A stretch of 64,000 bases of DNA, from assembly GCA_905181965.1 (NCBI GenBank), contig CAJIZY010000012.1:1-64000 (forward strand), given 5' to 3'. Source of the stretch: Akkermansiaceae bacterium (GTDB lineage Bacteria; Verrucomicrobiota; Verrucomicrobiia; Verrucomicrobiales; Akkermansiaceae). The number at the start of each line of letters is the position of its first letter. Positions within the stretch are counted from its first letter, which is position 1. Made by a program: the position numbers and the translations under genes. A model generated the notes under the pieces. That model was given only the letters and a program-made list of their open reading frames with translations, did no database searches and was not told the DNA's origin. Of this stretch, positions 18,325 through 27,791 are shown in pieces.

Positions 18325-19772
18325 GGCTTTAGACCAGCGCCTGATTTCTTGGTGAATTTCGCCAACCTTTTGATCAAATCCCGGTTTGCGGGATTGGCTG
18401 CGATGTTTTTGTTGGGATTACCTTGGAAGTCAACAAGGGTGACGTCTTCGAGGGCTCCGGTTTGATTTTTTTTACGCCATTCGGTATAACGATAGCGGTC
18501 GGTGCGAATACTGGTTCCAAGAACTTTCCCGACGTTTTTTTTGTTTTTGAAATACTGACTGAAGGCTCCTTTTTTCCACGAGATTTCGGGGTTTGCCAAA
18601 ACTGGCTTGAGGGACACTCCGTGAAGGTTTTTTGGTACAGGTAATCCGCCAAGTTCACAAAGAGTAGGGAAGAGGTCGACTAATTCGGTGAGGGCCTTGG
18701 TGCGCTGACCCTTCTTCAGGCCTGGGGCGGCAATGATGAAAGGGACTTTCGCTGCGACTTCATAGGTGGTGTGCTTACACCATTCGCCAAAGTCGCCAAG
18801 GTAAAATCCGTGATCTCCCCAGAGCACGATGATGGTGTTTTGTGAGAGTCCGGTCTTGTCTAGAGTTTTAATGAGTCGTCCAACCTGCGCATCCATGTAG
18901 CTGACCGCTGCTTGATATCCGTGAATGAGTTCGCGGGTCTTGGCATCATTAAGGGCTTTTGTCTTTTTGGGGATGTCAGAGTAGTTTTTGAGTTCTCCCC
19001 AGGAGGATCCATCATAGGGAAGCCCATTGATCATTTTGTCGCGCGCGGGAACCTTGATCTTTGCACGATCGTAAAGATCCCAGTATTTAGCGGGAGCGTT
19101 GAAAGGGAGATGAGGTTTGGTGAAACCAACTGCGAGGAAGAAAGGTTTTTCGTTGGTTGCATAGTTTTCCAAGTAAGTAACAGCAGCTCTTGCTACTAGT
19201 CCATCGGTGTAAGCGTTATCGCTAACATCGCCACCATTTTCGCTGGCGGGACCGTTGGTGCGCACTCCGGTTGTTCTTTGGATTTCCGATGCTCTTTTTT
19301 TAGCCTCTATGCCGGCGGGCGAGGCGTATTGTTTGCCAGTTCCACGGATTGGTTTTTTTGACCAACCTTGAGGGAAGTCGTCATTGGTAGCGTGGTAAAT
19401 CTTTCCCAGTGAGATTGTTTCATAGCCTTGTGCTTTGAAGTGTTGGGGGAGTGAAAGAGCATCGGGGTTCATCTCCCGCATGGGGGTTTTGAAGTCCCAA
19501 CATCGAGTGGTTTGTGGACGCAAGCCGGTCATCAAGCTTGCACGTGAAGCTCCACAAACTGCAACTTGGCAATAGGTGCGTTCAAAGAGAGTGCCACGAG
19601 CCGCAAGGCCATCAATATTGGGCGAGTGAATCTCTTTGTTTCCGTAGCAACGTAGTTCAGGGCGAAGGTCATCGACCGCGATGAAGAGGACGTTGAGTTT
19701 CTGTGCGGAAAATCCTAAATCTGGGAAAAGGAAAAGGCTCAATGAAGGAAGGAGCTGTTTGAGTGGGCTCAT
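18321..19772 (-). CDS. Sulfatase, iduronate-2-sulfatase-like, secreted
   Basis: 483 residues with a signal peptide (1-22). The formylglycine site is CGASR at 73-77 (Cys73 converted to formylglycine), a Cys-type CxASR variant seen in iduronate-2-sulfatase relatives. Metal ligands DD at 34-35 and the later GDHGFYLGD segment are present. It hydrolyses sulfate esters, probably on a sulfated polysaccharide; an anaerobic or FGE-type maturase is not encoded in the window. Its ATG overlaps the stop of the PVC heme gene (ATGA at 19769-19772), so the two form an operon. Length is typical and the frame intact. Confidence 0.88.
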   Translation of the reverse strand: MSPLKQLLPSLSLFLFPDLGFSAQKLNVLFIAVDDLRPELRCYGNKEIHSPNIDGLAARGTLFERTYCQVAVCGASRASLMTGLRPQTTRCWDFKTPMREMNPDALSLPQHFKAQGYETISLGKIYHATNDDFPQGWSKKPIRGTGKQYASPAGIEAKKRASEIQRTTGVRTNGPASENGGDVSDNAYTDGLVARAAVTYLENYATNEKPFFLAVGFTKPHLPFNAPAKYWDLYDRAKIKVPARDKMINGLPYDGSSWGELKNYSDIPKKTKALNDAKTRELIHGYQAAVSYMDAQVGRLIKTLDKTGLSQNTIIVLWGDHGFYLGDFGEWCKHTTYEVAAKVPFIIAAPGLKKGQRTKALTELVDLFPTLCELGGLPVPKNLHGVSLKPVLANPEISWKKGAFSQYFKNKKNVGKVLGTSIRTDRYRYTEWRKKNQTGALEDVTLVDFQGNPNKNIAANPANRDLIKRLAKFTKKSGAGLKP

Positions 19773-22700
19773 TTTTTTGATTTGAGAGTTGAGAGGTATT
19801 CGATGATGTCGCGGATTTCACGTTTTGTGAGGATCGCGCCCATGGGAGGCATGGTGGAGATGACGGGAGTTCGTTCCTTGACGTCTTCCGATGCCACTTT
19901 GGTGATTTTACCTTCGGCATCTTTAATTTCAATGACTCGCTTCACTTCACTTTTGAAAAGTCCTGCGACCGACTGACCATTTTTGAGAGTGAGTGAAATA
20001 GAACCGTAGCCTTCCGCAATCGTTTTTTGGGGTTCAACGATCGCCTCGAGGTGGTGACTCCGTCCCTGAAGTCCAGCTGATTGGAGATTAGGTCCAATGT
20101 CGCTACCCTTGCGCTTTTCGACCTTGTGGCAGCGGATGCACTGGGCGGCGAGGTGGTTCATGAAGAGGTCTTTTCCGCGTGTTGCGCTGCCGCCTTGGAG
20201 GGTGTGGGCGAAGTCGGGAGCGGGGCCAGTGAGCTTTCGGATCGCGGCAGCTTCCGTGAGATCGAGTTGGAGCCCGGCGGGCATTCCTCAAACGAGTTCA
20301 AGAGCAAGTTTAGGATAGAGTCACCTTTTGCCGAGGCGAGATCGCCCCCGAGAAGGGCGAGTGCGGTTTGTTGTTCGAGAGTATTTGCCTTAGTTGAAGA
20401 GAGAACGACCTCAACTCGATCGAGCGCTGATTTTGGATTGAGTTTTGCGAGGATCATAAGTGCCTCAATACGAATTGAGTGCTCGTTTGATTCGAGGGCG
20501 GACGCAATACAAGCTGGAAGATTTTCGTTCTTCTGAGTGGCAAGTGCGCGGAGTGCTTCGATCCTGAGGGTTGGAATGGACCTTTCGTTCTTTGCGACGG
20601 CGATAAGAGCTTCGCCGGGAATCTCGATCTTGAGCAAGCGGGCGAGAGCCATGGCCTTACTTTGGATTTTTTGGCTGGGATCGATGAGTAGGTTAGTGAG
20701 ATTGTCATAAATGGCATTTTTGGCGATTACTGGGTCGCGATCCGAGAGGGGACGGTGACGACCGACGACGCGGTCGAGTTTATCTGGCTTTGTCCACCCG
20801 CTAAGGGCATTGAGGGCATTGAGGCGAAGTTCTTCGGGCGCGTCCGCTCGGATGGTGTAATCGGCAACGCGGGTGGCGGCTTCTGGGGTGCCGAGGTGGA
20901 AGTTTGCATTGATGGCACGTTTGATGAAGCCCCCATCTTTGATCCACTGAGTTGTGGCTAGCGAGCTGGCTAGGGCAGGTGTCGCCTTTGGAATGCTCCA
21001 GTCATCATGAATGGCTCGAGCGGCTTCGGCGACAACCTCTTTGGAAGTGGAGTGAAGAAAACGCCGCACTTCGGGATCAGCGCGTCGGCGGAGAGCGACA
21101 ACTGCGATTTTTTGGAGCAGTTCGGACTGCTCGCCGGCTAGACCCGCGAGCATTTCGGAGGAGGCGCAGCCGGTGAGGCCAGCGATGGCGGCATGACGTT
21201 GGTAGGTACTGCTTTCATCTGGAATGTTCCGGGCCATTTCGATGATCGCTTTGCTGCTATCCAACGCTCCAAGGTTTCCAAGTGCAATCGCGGCGTGGAA
21301 CCTAACCCGGGGTGAGTTATCTTTGAGGCATTTCACGAGTTCATGAAAATGAAAGGAAGCGGCGCGTGGATTGGGAGCCTGATGAAGGGCAAGTTTACTG
21401 GTTAGGATTTCTCCAAAGCTTCTCGCAACCTGGCTGCGAATTTCGGGATCAGGATCGCCTAGGAGTTCGAGAATGTCTCTTTTGGGGGATTTGGTGATGC
21501 GATCGAATTGACAGAGTCCCCAGATGGCGTGAATGCGGAGGAGTTGTGGTCCGCTCCTTGCAGCTGTCCAAAGTTCTTTTCGTGCGCCTCGTTTGACCAA
21601 TTCGAATTGAGCTTTGAGTCGGATTCGCTGATCGGGGTGATTCAAGGTTGCGATGAGTTCGATGGTTGCTGTTTTTGAAAAATCCGACTGCAGAAGTTTG
21701 GTGGTCAGCTCACGCAGAGGATGTTTTTCTTTTACGTCCCACTTCCAAATGGCTCCCTTTTTGTTGAGAGGGTATCCGCCGCCCCAGTCGACTCCATAGA
21801 GAGCCCCATCGGGACCAAAATTGATTCCGACGATCGGAACGCCATTCCCGATTTGCATATCGTTGATCATCTTGAAGGACGCACCATCCTGCTCGACCTG
21901 AAAGGCCCACTGTTGCCCATTGGGAGCGCTGGTATGAAAAAAGTAATTTTGCCATTCCTCTCCGAGGGCGGTGCCGGGGTTGAAAGCGAGTCCAGCCGGT
22001 CCGTTGTTATAGAGACTGATAGGTGGGGTGATGTAGGCAGGCTGTCCTTTGTGCCATGGAATACTGAGGTTTTCATCCATCCAAGGATTGAAAGATCCAT
22101 TGCGATACTGCCAGTTAGAACGCCAACCAGCATCCATGTGTTGGACAATGTAGACGAAACGTTCTTTTTCGCCGGGTCGGTCGGAGTCGTTATCGATTCC
22201 GAACATGTTGCCGTATTGGTCAAAGGCGATTTCCTGCACATTACGGAGTCCACGGGCATAGACTTCAAAGTTGGAGCCATCGGGGTCACAGCGAAGAACG
22301 GCACCTTGGTTGGGGTATTGGAAATGGAGCCCTTCCTTGGAGGAGGCCCCTACGCCCTTATCGCCGATCGTCCAGTAGATACGACCATCGGGGCCCACCG
22401 TGAGGCCATGCATATCATGGCCGGCGTAGGCGAGGTGGACTCCGAAGCCGTAGGCAATGGATTTTCGCTGATCGGCTTTGCCATCGTTATTGGTGTCACG
22501 AAGCTTCCAGACATCGGGAACGATCGTGGTGTAGACATCACCATCGTGGTGAAGGACTCCGGCGGCGATCCCTCCAATTTCATCGGTGAAGCCTTCGGCG
22601 TAGATCGAGGTCTTATCGGCAAGGCCATCGCCGTCGGTATCTTCGATGAGATGGATGCGTTCGGAGAGAAATTTAAGGTCAGCGAGGTTGTGTTTTCCGT

Positions 22701-23037
22701 CCGTGTTGAAATCCTTAACCCGTCTTTTGTTGGCGTCGCTGTTTTTGGAAGTAAAGGCTTTGTGATAGAAAGCCCGCTTATCATCTGGAGTTTTGAAACT
22801 CAGATCATCTGGAATCCAGTCACGATTTTGTCGAATGTCGAGATCGTTGGCTTTGCGTCGTTGCGTCTGTGTGACGTAGGCACGCCCTTGGTTGTCGAAA
22901 GAGAGAGCAACTGGATCAGGAACGAGAAAGTCGGGCGTCCACTTCGTGAACTCTAGTGCCTTGAGATTGGGGGTTTCTGCAAAGAGATTGAGGAAAAGTA
23001 GGGGGGTGCTGAGCAGAAAGAAGACCGAAAGTTTCAT
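19769..23037 (-). CDS. PVC-type heme-binding dehydrogenase with HEAT repeats, one frameshift
   Basis: About 1,089 residues when joined. A signal peptide (1-20) is followed by a propeller-like dehydrogenase domain with several calcium-site-like DTDGDGLAD/DTNNDGKAD segments (about 40-430), then long HEAT repeats (about 440-930), then a cytochrome c domain with heme motif CIRCH. The frame breaks near 20285: after NSFEE the open frame drifts, while the correct one continues as MPAGLQLDLTEAAA. One base missing from a short A-run explains it. The heme domain would be lost if the break were real. It is the promoter-proximal partner of the sulfatase downstream; probably a periplasmic sugar dehydrogenase. 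Confidence 0.83.
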
Positions 23038-23095
23038 AGGAGCTTGGCGTGAACGCTAGCACCTAGACCGCGTCACACCAACCATGGAAACTTCC

Positions 23096-23863
23096 CTAAA
23101 TCACACGATCGTTTCCACCGTCGATGGGGATTTGGGCTCCAGTGGTGGCTGAGAAGACGGGGCCGGCGACGGTGCTAACTAGGGCGGCGACTCCGGAAGA
23201 GGTGATCTCAGTGCTGAGGAGATTTTTTGTTTTATATTCCTGCACGGTCATGCCATAGCGCTTCGCGGATTTTTCGAGCGCTTCGTCGGTCCAGATCTCA
23301 GTGTCGAAGACGGCATCGGGATGGAGAATATTGACGCGCACGCCGAAAGGAGCGAGCTCGAGTGCGGCGACGCGGGCGAGTTGAGTTACGCCGGCTTTTG
23401 TTACGGAGTAGGCGGAAGCGCCAGGTCCAGGAGCGGCGAAGTTTCGTGAACCGATGATGATGATGCTTGGCTGGTTGTCGCTTTCTTTGAGGGCGGGGAT
23501 GGAGAACTTTAGGAAACGTTGAGTCGCAGTGAGGTTAATTCGGAGATGGAGATCCCAGCTATCTTCCTCGGCATCGATGTATTCGCCGGATTTAAAGATG
23601 CCGGCGTTAGCGACAATGATGTCGAGTCCACCGTGGGTGGCGATGGTTTTGTCAACGGCAGCCTTAAGGGTGGCATCATCGGTGATGTCGCAGACGGCTC
23701 CGGAAAGCCGTTCGCCAGTAAGATTGGCGACAACGTCGGGATTGATGTCGAGACCGACGACGGTGGCGCCGTCGTTGCGAAGACGTTCAGCAGTGGCGCG
23801 TCCGATTCCTCCGCAGGCTCCGGTGACGATGGCGACTTTTCCGGCGTGAATTTGTTCAGACAT
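23096..23863 (-). CDS. SDR dehydrogenase resembling the C-terminal half of RhaD-type aldolase/dehydrogenases
   Basis: 255 residues. The NAD(P) site is TGACGGIG (14-21), NAG is at about 86-88, and the catalytic set is Ser139, Tyr152 and Lys156. The C-terminal segment HPDAVFDTEIWT...YKTKNLL is the signature of the dehydrogenase half of bifunctional rhamnulose-1-phosphate aldolase/lactaldehyde dehydrogenases, but here the aldolase half is absent and the domain stands alone. It is the last gene of the cassette with the RPE-like, LsrF-like and Tm-1-like genes, 30 bases after the RPE-like gene. Likely role: oxidation of an aldehyde or polyol intermediate. Substrate inferred only from context. Confidence 0.8.
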   Translation of the reverse strand: MSEQIHAGKVAIVTGACGGIGRATAERLRNDGATVVGLDINPDVVANLTGERLSGAVCDITDDATLKAAVDKTIATHGGLDIIVANAGIFKSGEYIDAEEDSWDLHLRINLTATQRFLKFSIPALKESDNQPSIIIIGSRNFAAPGPGASAYSVTKAGVTQLARVAALELAPFGVRVNILHPDAVFDTEIWTDEALEKSAKRYGMTVQEYKTKNLLSTEITSSGVAALVSTVAGPVFSATTGAQIPIDGGNDRVI

Positions 23864-23893
23864 GGTATTAAAATGGTATGAGTTAAGAGAGGT

Positions 23894-24572
23894 TTAGGCG
23901 CTTATTGCGTTATTGAAGAAGGCGAGGTTTTCGACGGGGTTTTCGTTGTTGAAGATGGCGGATCCGGAGACGACAAAGTGGGGCTTCATTGCTGCAATTT
24001 CCGGGATAGTGGTCTTTGTTAACGCCTCCATCGATGCAGATGAGGAGCTCGGGTTTCCAGGCGAGGAGGGTCTTGATTTTGGCAGGGATGTCGTCGAGGA
24101 AGAGTTCTTTTCCGGAGTAAGGGCCGACGCCGAGGAGGAGGACGTAGTCAATCTGATCGAGGTGATTTTTTATGAAGCTGGGAGAGGTGCCGGGATTCAG
24201 GGAGACGCCACGGAGGATGTCTTCGTGTGTGGAAATACGAGAGAGGGTGTCATCGATATGAGCAGTGTATTCTACGGAGAAGGAGATGAGATCTGCTCCG
24301 GCTTTTGCAAAGGAATCGATGTGTTGCTTTGGTTTGTTGATGAGGAGATGAACGTCCTTGAGGAGGTCTGTTTTAAGTCCGGCGACGAAGGGTGATCCGA
24401 CAGTGATGTTGGGCCAGATGTTACCGTCCATGACGTCGAAGTGGAGGAGGTTGACATCGTTCTCCTTGAGGGTTTGGAGGGCGGCGTTTTGGTTGCCCAT
24501 ATCAGCGCTAAGAGTGGCGACGGAGAGTTGTGGGCGAGAACGGATGAGGTCGATTTTTTCGGCGCGTGTCAT
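23894..24572 (-). CDS. Divergent ribulose-phosphate 3-epimerase family protein, one frameshift
   Basis: About 225 residues when joined. TIM-barrel RPE signatures are visible: LLHFDVMDGNIWPN, DVHLL and IDGGV. The loop that is normally M-x-V-x-PG-x-x-GQ reads LGVGPYSGKELF, so the phosphate and substrate loop is altered and the substrate may not be ribulose 5-phosphate. One extra base near 24011 breaks the frame after DGGVNKD; the correct continuation TIPEIAAMKPHFVVSG runs to a stop at 23894. It lies between the LsrF-like and SDR genes and should share their pathway. A housekeeping rpe would be expected elsewhere in the genome. Confidence 0.78.
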
Positions 24573-24624
24573 GTTTAGAAGGAGTTTGGGGTTGGGGAAT
24601 TGAGGAATACGTTATGGGCTAAGT

Positions 24625-24733
24625 TGGGTTAACCCATTGGGGCTGAAAACCCCGGGCCTTTGTTGAAAGACCCAGGGTTTGAAAGTTGGCCTGACAGCTG
24701 GAATACCTGAAAGGCACGCCGACTGTCACGGCG
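24625..24733 (-). other. Hairpin-rich spacer between aldolase and epimerase genes
   Basis: Four inverted repeats in about 110 bases. In minus-strand order they are CGCCG/CGGCG with a 7-base loop (24717-24733), directly after the lsrF-like stop; GGGTCTTT/AAAGGCCC with loop CAAC (24654-24673); GGGG/CCCC (24639-24653); and the palindrome GGGTTAACCC (24625-24634). T-tracts are weak, so these may stabilise or partly terminate the transcript and lower expression of the epimerase and SDR relative to the aldolase. No coding sequence seen. Confidence 0.45.
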
Positions 24734-24734
24734 G

Positions 24735-25601
24735 CTAGCCGGCATTGTAGATTTCGATCGCTTCGGCAGGCTTGGCTCCGTTGTGGACGACTTCCTTGAC
24801 CGCTCTCATCATGGCGAGAGGTTTGTCGGACTGGAAAACATTGCGGCCCATGTCGACTCCCGAGGCTCCACACTGGATGGCGTTATAGCAAAGTTCGAGA
24901 GCTTCGAGCTCAGGGAGTTTCTTGCCTCCAGCGATGACGACTGGGACGGGGCAGGCTGCCACGACGTTTTCGAAGCCTTCGGTGTAGTAGGTCTTCACGA
25001 TGGATGCGCCGTTCTCGGCACAGACTCGGGAAGCGAGACCGAAGTATCTAGAGTCACGAGTCATGTCTTTGCCGACTGCGGTCACGCCCATGACGGGGAT
25101 ACCGTATTTGTTGCCGATGTCGACAAGCTTAGAGAAGTTGGCAACTGTTGAAGCTTCGGTGTCGGCGTCGCCGATGGCGAGCATGGCGGCCATAGCGGAA
25201 GCATTCATCGAGATTGCATCCTGCTCTGAGATGAGAACATTGTGGTTCATCTCGGTTAGGATCGTAGTGCCCGAATCGGTGCGAAGACAGATTGGCTTTG
25301 TGTTCTCGGCGGGGATACTGGTGCGGAGCATGCCACGGCACCCCATGAGGCAGTCGGCTTCTTCGGCAAGGGGAGCAATGTTGAGGTCAATCCGCTCAAG
25401 ACCGGATGTCGGTCCCATGAGGAATCCGTGGTCAAAAGCAAGCATTACGGTGCGCCCGGACTTGCGGTTGAAGATACGGGACATGCGGTTTTTGATGCCC
25501 CATGACGCGCTGTTCATTCCCTTGAGGTAGAATGAAGAGGTGTCGGCGGGTGTGTTGAGACCGAAGTTGTCTCCGTCTCTGATGTCGTCTAGGTCAGCCA
25601 T
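24735..25601 (-). CDS. lsrF: LsrF-family class I aldolase/thiolase
   Basis: 288 residues and collinear with E. coli LsrF, sharing the opening MADLDDI.DG, LAFDHG at 54-59, GLERIDLNIAPL, GVGKDM-type and GASGVDMGRN segments. Lys203 in IVKTYY corresponds to the Schiff-base lysine of LsrF. LsrF transfers the acetyl group of 3-hydroxy-2,4-pentadione 5-phosphate to CoA in autoinducer-2 breakdown. No lsrK, lsrG, lsrR or transport genes are visible here; instead the neighbours are Tm-1-like, RPE-like and SDR genes. The fold and chemistry are secure, but the substrate is probably a different phosphorylated ketose or diketone. Confidence 0.85.
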   Translation of the reverse strand: MADLDDIRDGDNFGLNTPADTSSFYLKGMNSASWGIKNRMSRIFNRKSGRTVMLAFDHGFLMGPTSGLERIDLNIAPLAEEADCLMGCRGMLRTSIPAENTKPICLRTDSGTTILTEMNHNVLISEQDAISMNASAMAAMLAIGDADTEASTVANFSKLVDIGNKYGIPVMGVTAVGKDMTRDSRYFGLASRVCAENGASIVKTYYTEGFENVVAACPVPVVIAGGKKLPELEALELCYNAIQCGASGVDMGRNVFQSDKPLAMMRAVKEVVHNGAKPAEAIEIYNAG

Positions 25602-25734
25602 GGTATTAGTTGATGATAGGTTGGTTTTTTGGTTTTAAGAAAATGCTATTTTTTGGTGATTACGAGGTGAATAGGGGCACCAAGATCTTAGTTGTTACGA
25701 GTGTCATATTCCCTGAGTCTAGTGGTCTAATTCA

Positions 25735-26952
25735 TTAGTTTTCGAGCTTTTCGATGAGGTAGTTAACCGCGCGTTCTACGAGTGCCTGGTCCTGAGCGGT
25801 GACGTCCATTGATTCGACTTCGATGGTGTTGGGAAGTTCCTTTTGCAATGATTCCCAGTAGGCATCATCAAGCTCGGTATTGTAAAGCTCCCCACCTTCA
25901 GCGGAATAGCTGGAAACGCCCTTGAGGGGCATTAGAAATAAAGTGTCCTTGCTGGAGTGGGAAAGCTTTTCTCCGATGACCTTTGCGACCCGGCCTTGTT
26001 CCTCGGCATTGAGACGCGGCACGAAAACATAGGGTGAGTGCCAGGTGATTTGATGGTTTTCGTATCCGGCTGGAACTTGATTAGGCTCGTTGACAAGGAT
26101 GCCTAGGTGTTCGGACCCTCCAGGAACGACAACCTGAGGGAGCCCAAGTTTACCAGCGACGGTGAGCCGTTCGGGGCCTCCAGCACGAAGAACACCCCAG
26201 ATTCCGTCGGCAATTTCGCCAAGGCCGTAATCGAAGACCGCGTTGATGATTCCTTCTTTCATCATCTGCTCCATAGCATCACCACCTGCTCCGATGGCAT
26301 GGAAGGTGATAACTTCATAGCCGGCTTCTTCGAAGAGTTTAATGGCGCGCATTGCACCTTGGGTGAGAACCCCGAGGTTAGACATGCCAATGACGCCTTT
26401 GGCTTCGCTCTTAGTAATGCATTGCTCGGATTGAGCCATGCCCCAAGCGGCGGCGGCGGCGTTAGCGCGGGTCTTGCGGGAAAAGACATTGAGCCCGAGG
26501 ATGTCGGATACAGCGAACATCATGGTAATGTCCTTAATACCAACAAAAGGAGAGGTGTCTCCGGAAGCAGCAGTGGAAAGCATAACCTTTGGAAAGCCAT
26601 AAGGAAGGGCTTGGAGAATAGGAGCACAAGTAGATGTTCCTTGCGTGCCACCGAGGGAGACCACGGCGTGGATTTCCCCGGATTCTTGAAGTTCCTTTAC
26701 AATTTTGGTGGCGCCAGCGACGATAAACGGATTCGATTGTTCCCGGTTAGGTTTGACAAGGAGCTCTGCGAGATTTCCTCCGCCAGCGGAAATTACATCT
26801 TGTTTGGTGACGTCGGCAGAGAGTTCGGAATCGCCAACCAGAGAAAGATCAATCAGAAGTGCTTGGCCTCCGAGGGATTCAATTTCGGACCGCATGAAGC
26901 CGGCTTCATCGGCTTTGGTATCGAGGGTGGCAAGAATGGCAACCGTTTTCAT
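25735..26952 (-). CDS. Tm-1-like ATP-binding protein (UPF0261)
   Basis: 405 residues, normal for the family. The N-terminus MKTVAILATLDTK and the glycine-rich SLGGTQGTS segment (about 100-108) are family signatures. The two-domain alpha/beta fold binds nucleotide in the plant Tm-1 relative. The bacterial function is not established; the genes often sit in catabolic operons near TIM-barrel enzymes. Here it precedes the LsrF-like aldolase by 133 bases and follows the PAS-AraC regulator by 69 bases on the same strand. A kinase-like or ligase-like step in the pathway is a guess only. Soluble, cytoplasmic. Confidence 0.82.
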   Translation of the reverse strand: MKTVAILATLDTKADEAGFMRSEIESLGGQALLIDLSLVGDSELSADVTKQDVISAGGGNLAELLVKPNREQSNPFIVAGATKIVKELQESGEIHAVVSLGGTQGTSTCAPILQALPYGFPKVMLSTAASGDTSPFVGIKDITMMFAVSDILGLNVFSRKTRANAAAAAWGMAQSEQCITKSEAKGVIGMSNLGVLTQGAMRAIKLFEEAGYEVITFHAIGAGGDAMEQMMKEGIINAVFDYGLGEIADGIWGVLRAGGPERLTVAGKLGLPQVVVPGGSEHLGILVNEPNQVPAGYENHQITWHSPYVFVPRLNAEEQGRVAKVIGEKLSHSSKDTLFLMPLKGVSSYSAEGGELYNTELDDAYWESLQKELPNTIEVESMDVTAQDQALVERAVNYLIEKLEN

Positions 26953-27021
26953 CGGAACAAGAAATACACAATACTTGGGCGGTCGTCTTGAAGAAAATGC
27001 GGTCTTTTTTGAATGAAATCG

Positions 27022-27746
27022 TCAGATGCGATAGCGGGATCGATAAGAACTAGGGGGTTCTTTCAAAATACGAGAGAACTCGCGGGAGAAGTGAGCCTGG
27101 TCTGAGAAGCCGCAGTGGTGGCTGATTTCGGCGAAGGTATGAGTGGTGCGGACAATGAGGTGGCAAGCTTCCTGGACGCGGAGGTGGCGGAGGTATTCCT
27201 TGGGGGTCATGTTGAAGCAGGCTTTGAATTTTCGCAGAAAGCTGCTGAGGGAGAGGTTGGCATTTTTGGCGAGTTCGGTGATGGGGATGTTGTCACGGTA
27301 GCGCTGGTGGAGGAGTGCCAGAGCGGGTCCGAGTTCCTCGTTTTTGGCGAGGGAGGTGGTGCCTTGGTCGAAGGGGCGGGTGATGCCGATGATGCCGCAG
27401 ATGGTTCGTGATCGGCGTTGCGGAGAGGTTTTTTTGTCGTTGTGGACCAATCGACAAAGCCACTACCGCGCGGTACAAGTTCGACACGATTGATGATGGA
27501 TTGACCAGATTCCAGAATTCTGAGGTCATCTTGGCGAATGTGTTTGAGGATGTGCTCAGGAATGAAATCATCATCGCGTTTGCCGAGAATGTGAGTGGAC
27601 TCGAAAATTTCACAGAGCTTTTCGTTGAATGCAACGTAGCGGAGCTCGCGGTCTTTGACGAAGTAGATGAAACCTGGGAGGTCGTCGAAGATGGTGGCGA
27701 GATGATTCTCAACGCGATTTTTCCGGAAGAATTGGTCGTTCTGCAT
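27022..27746 (-). CDS. PAS-AraC transcriptional regulator, one frameshift
   Basis: About 241 residues when joined. The N-terminal half is a PAS sensor (about 15-120; FIYFVKDRELRYVAFN, GKRDDDF) and the C-terminal half an AraC-type pair of helix-turn-helix motifs, ending with FSREFSRILKEPPSSYR. The frame breaks near 27403: the PAS frame ends near RNADHEP and continues properly as CGIIGITRPF in another frame. One base missing from a GG/CC pair explains it. As promoter-proximal gene of the catabolic cassette it is the probable sensor-activator, the PAS domain binding an intermediate or ligand. Start ATG at 27746, 45 bases after the protease gene. Confidence 0.8.
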
Positions 27747-27791
27747 CGCGATGGTTTCTTTGGCGTTTCGGAAAGGATGCCCCTTAGATTG

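Noticed and set aside
20097-22956. Long plus-strand open frames (up to about 411 codons, 21721-22956) opposite the PVC heme gene
   Set aside because: They are antisense shadows of a well-conserved minus-strand gene with no recognisable domain of their own.
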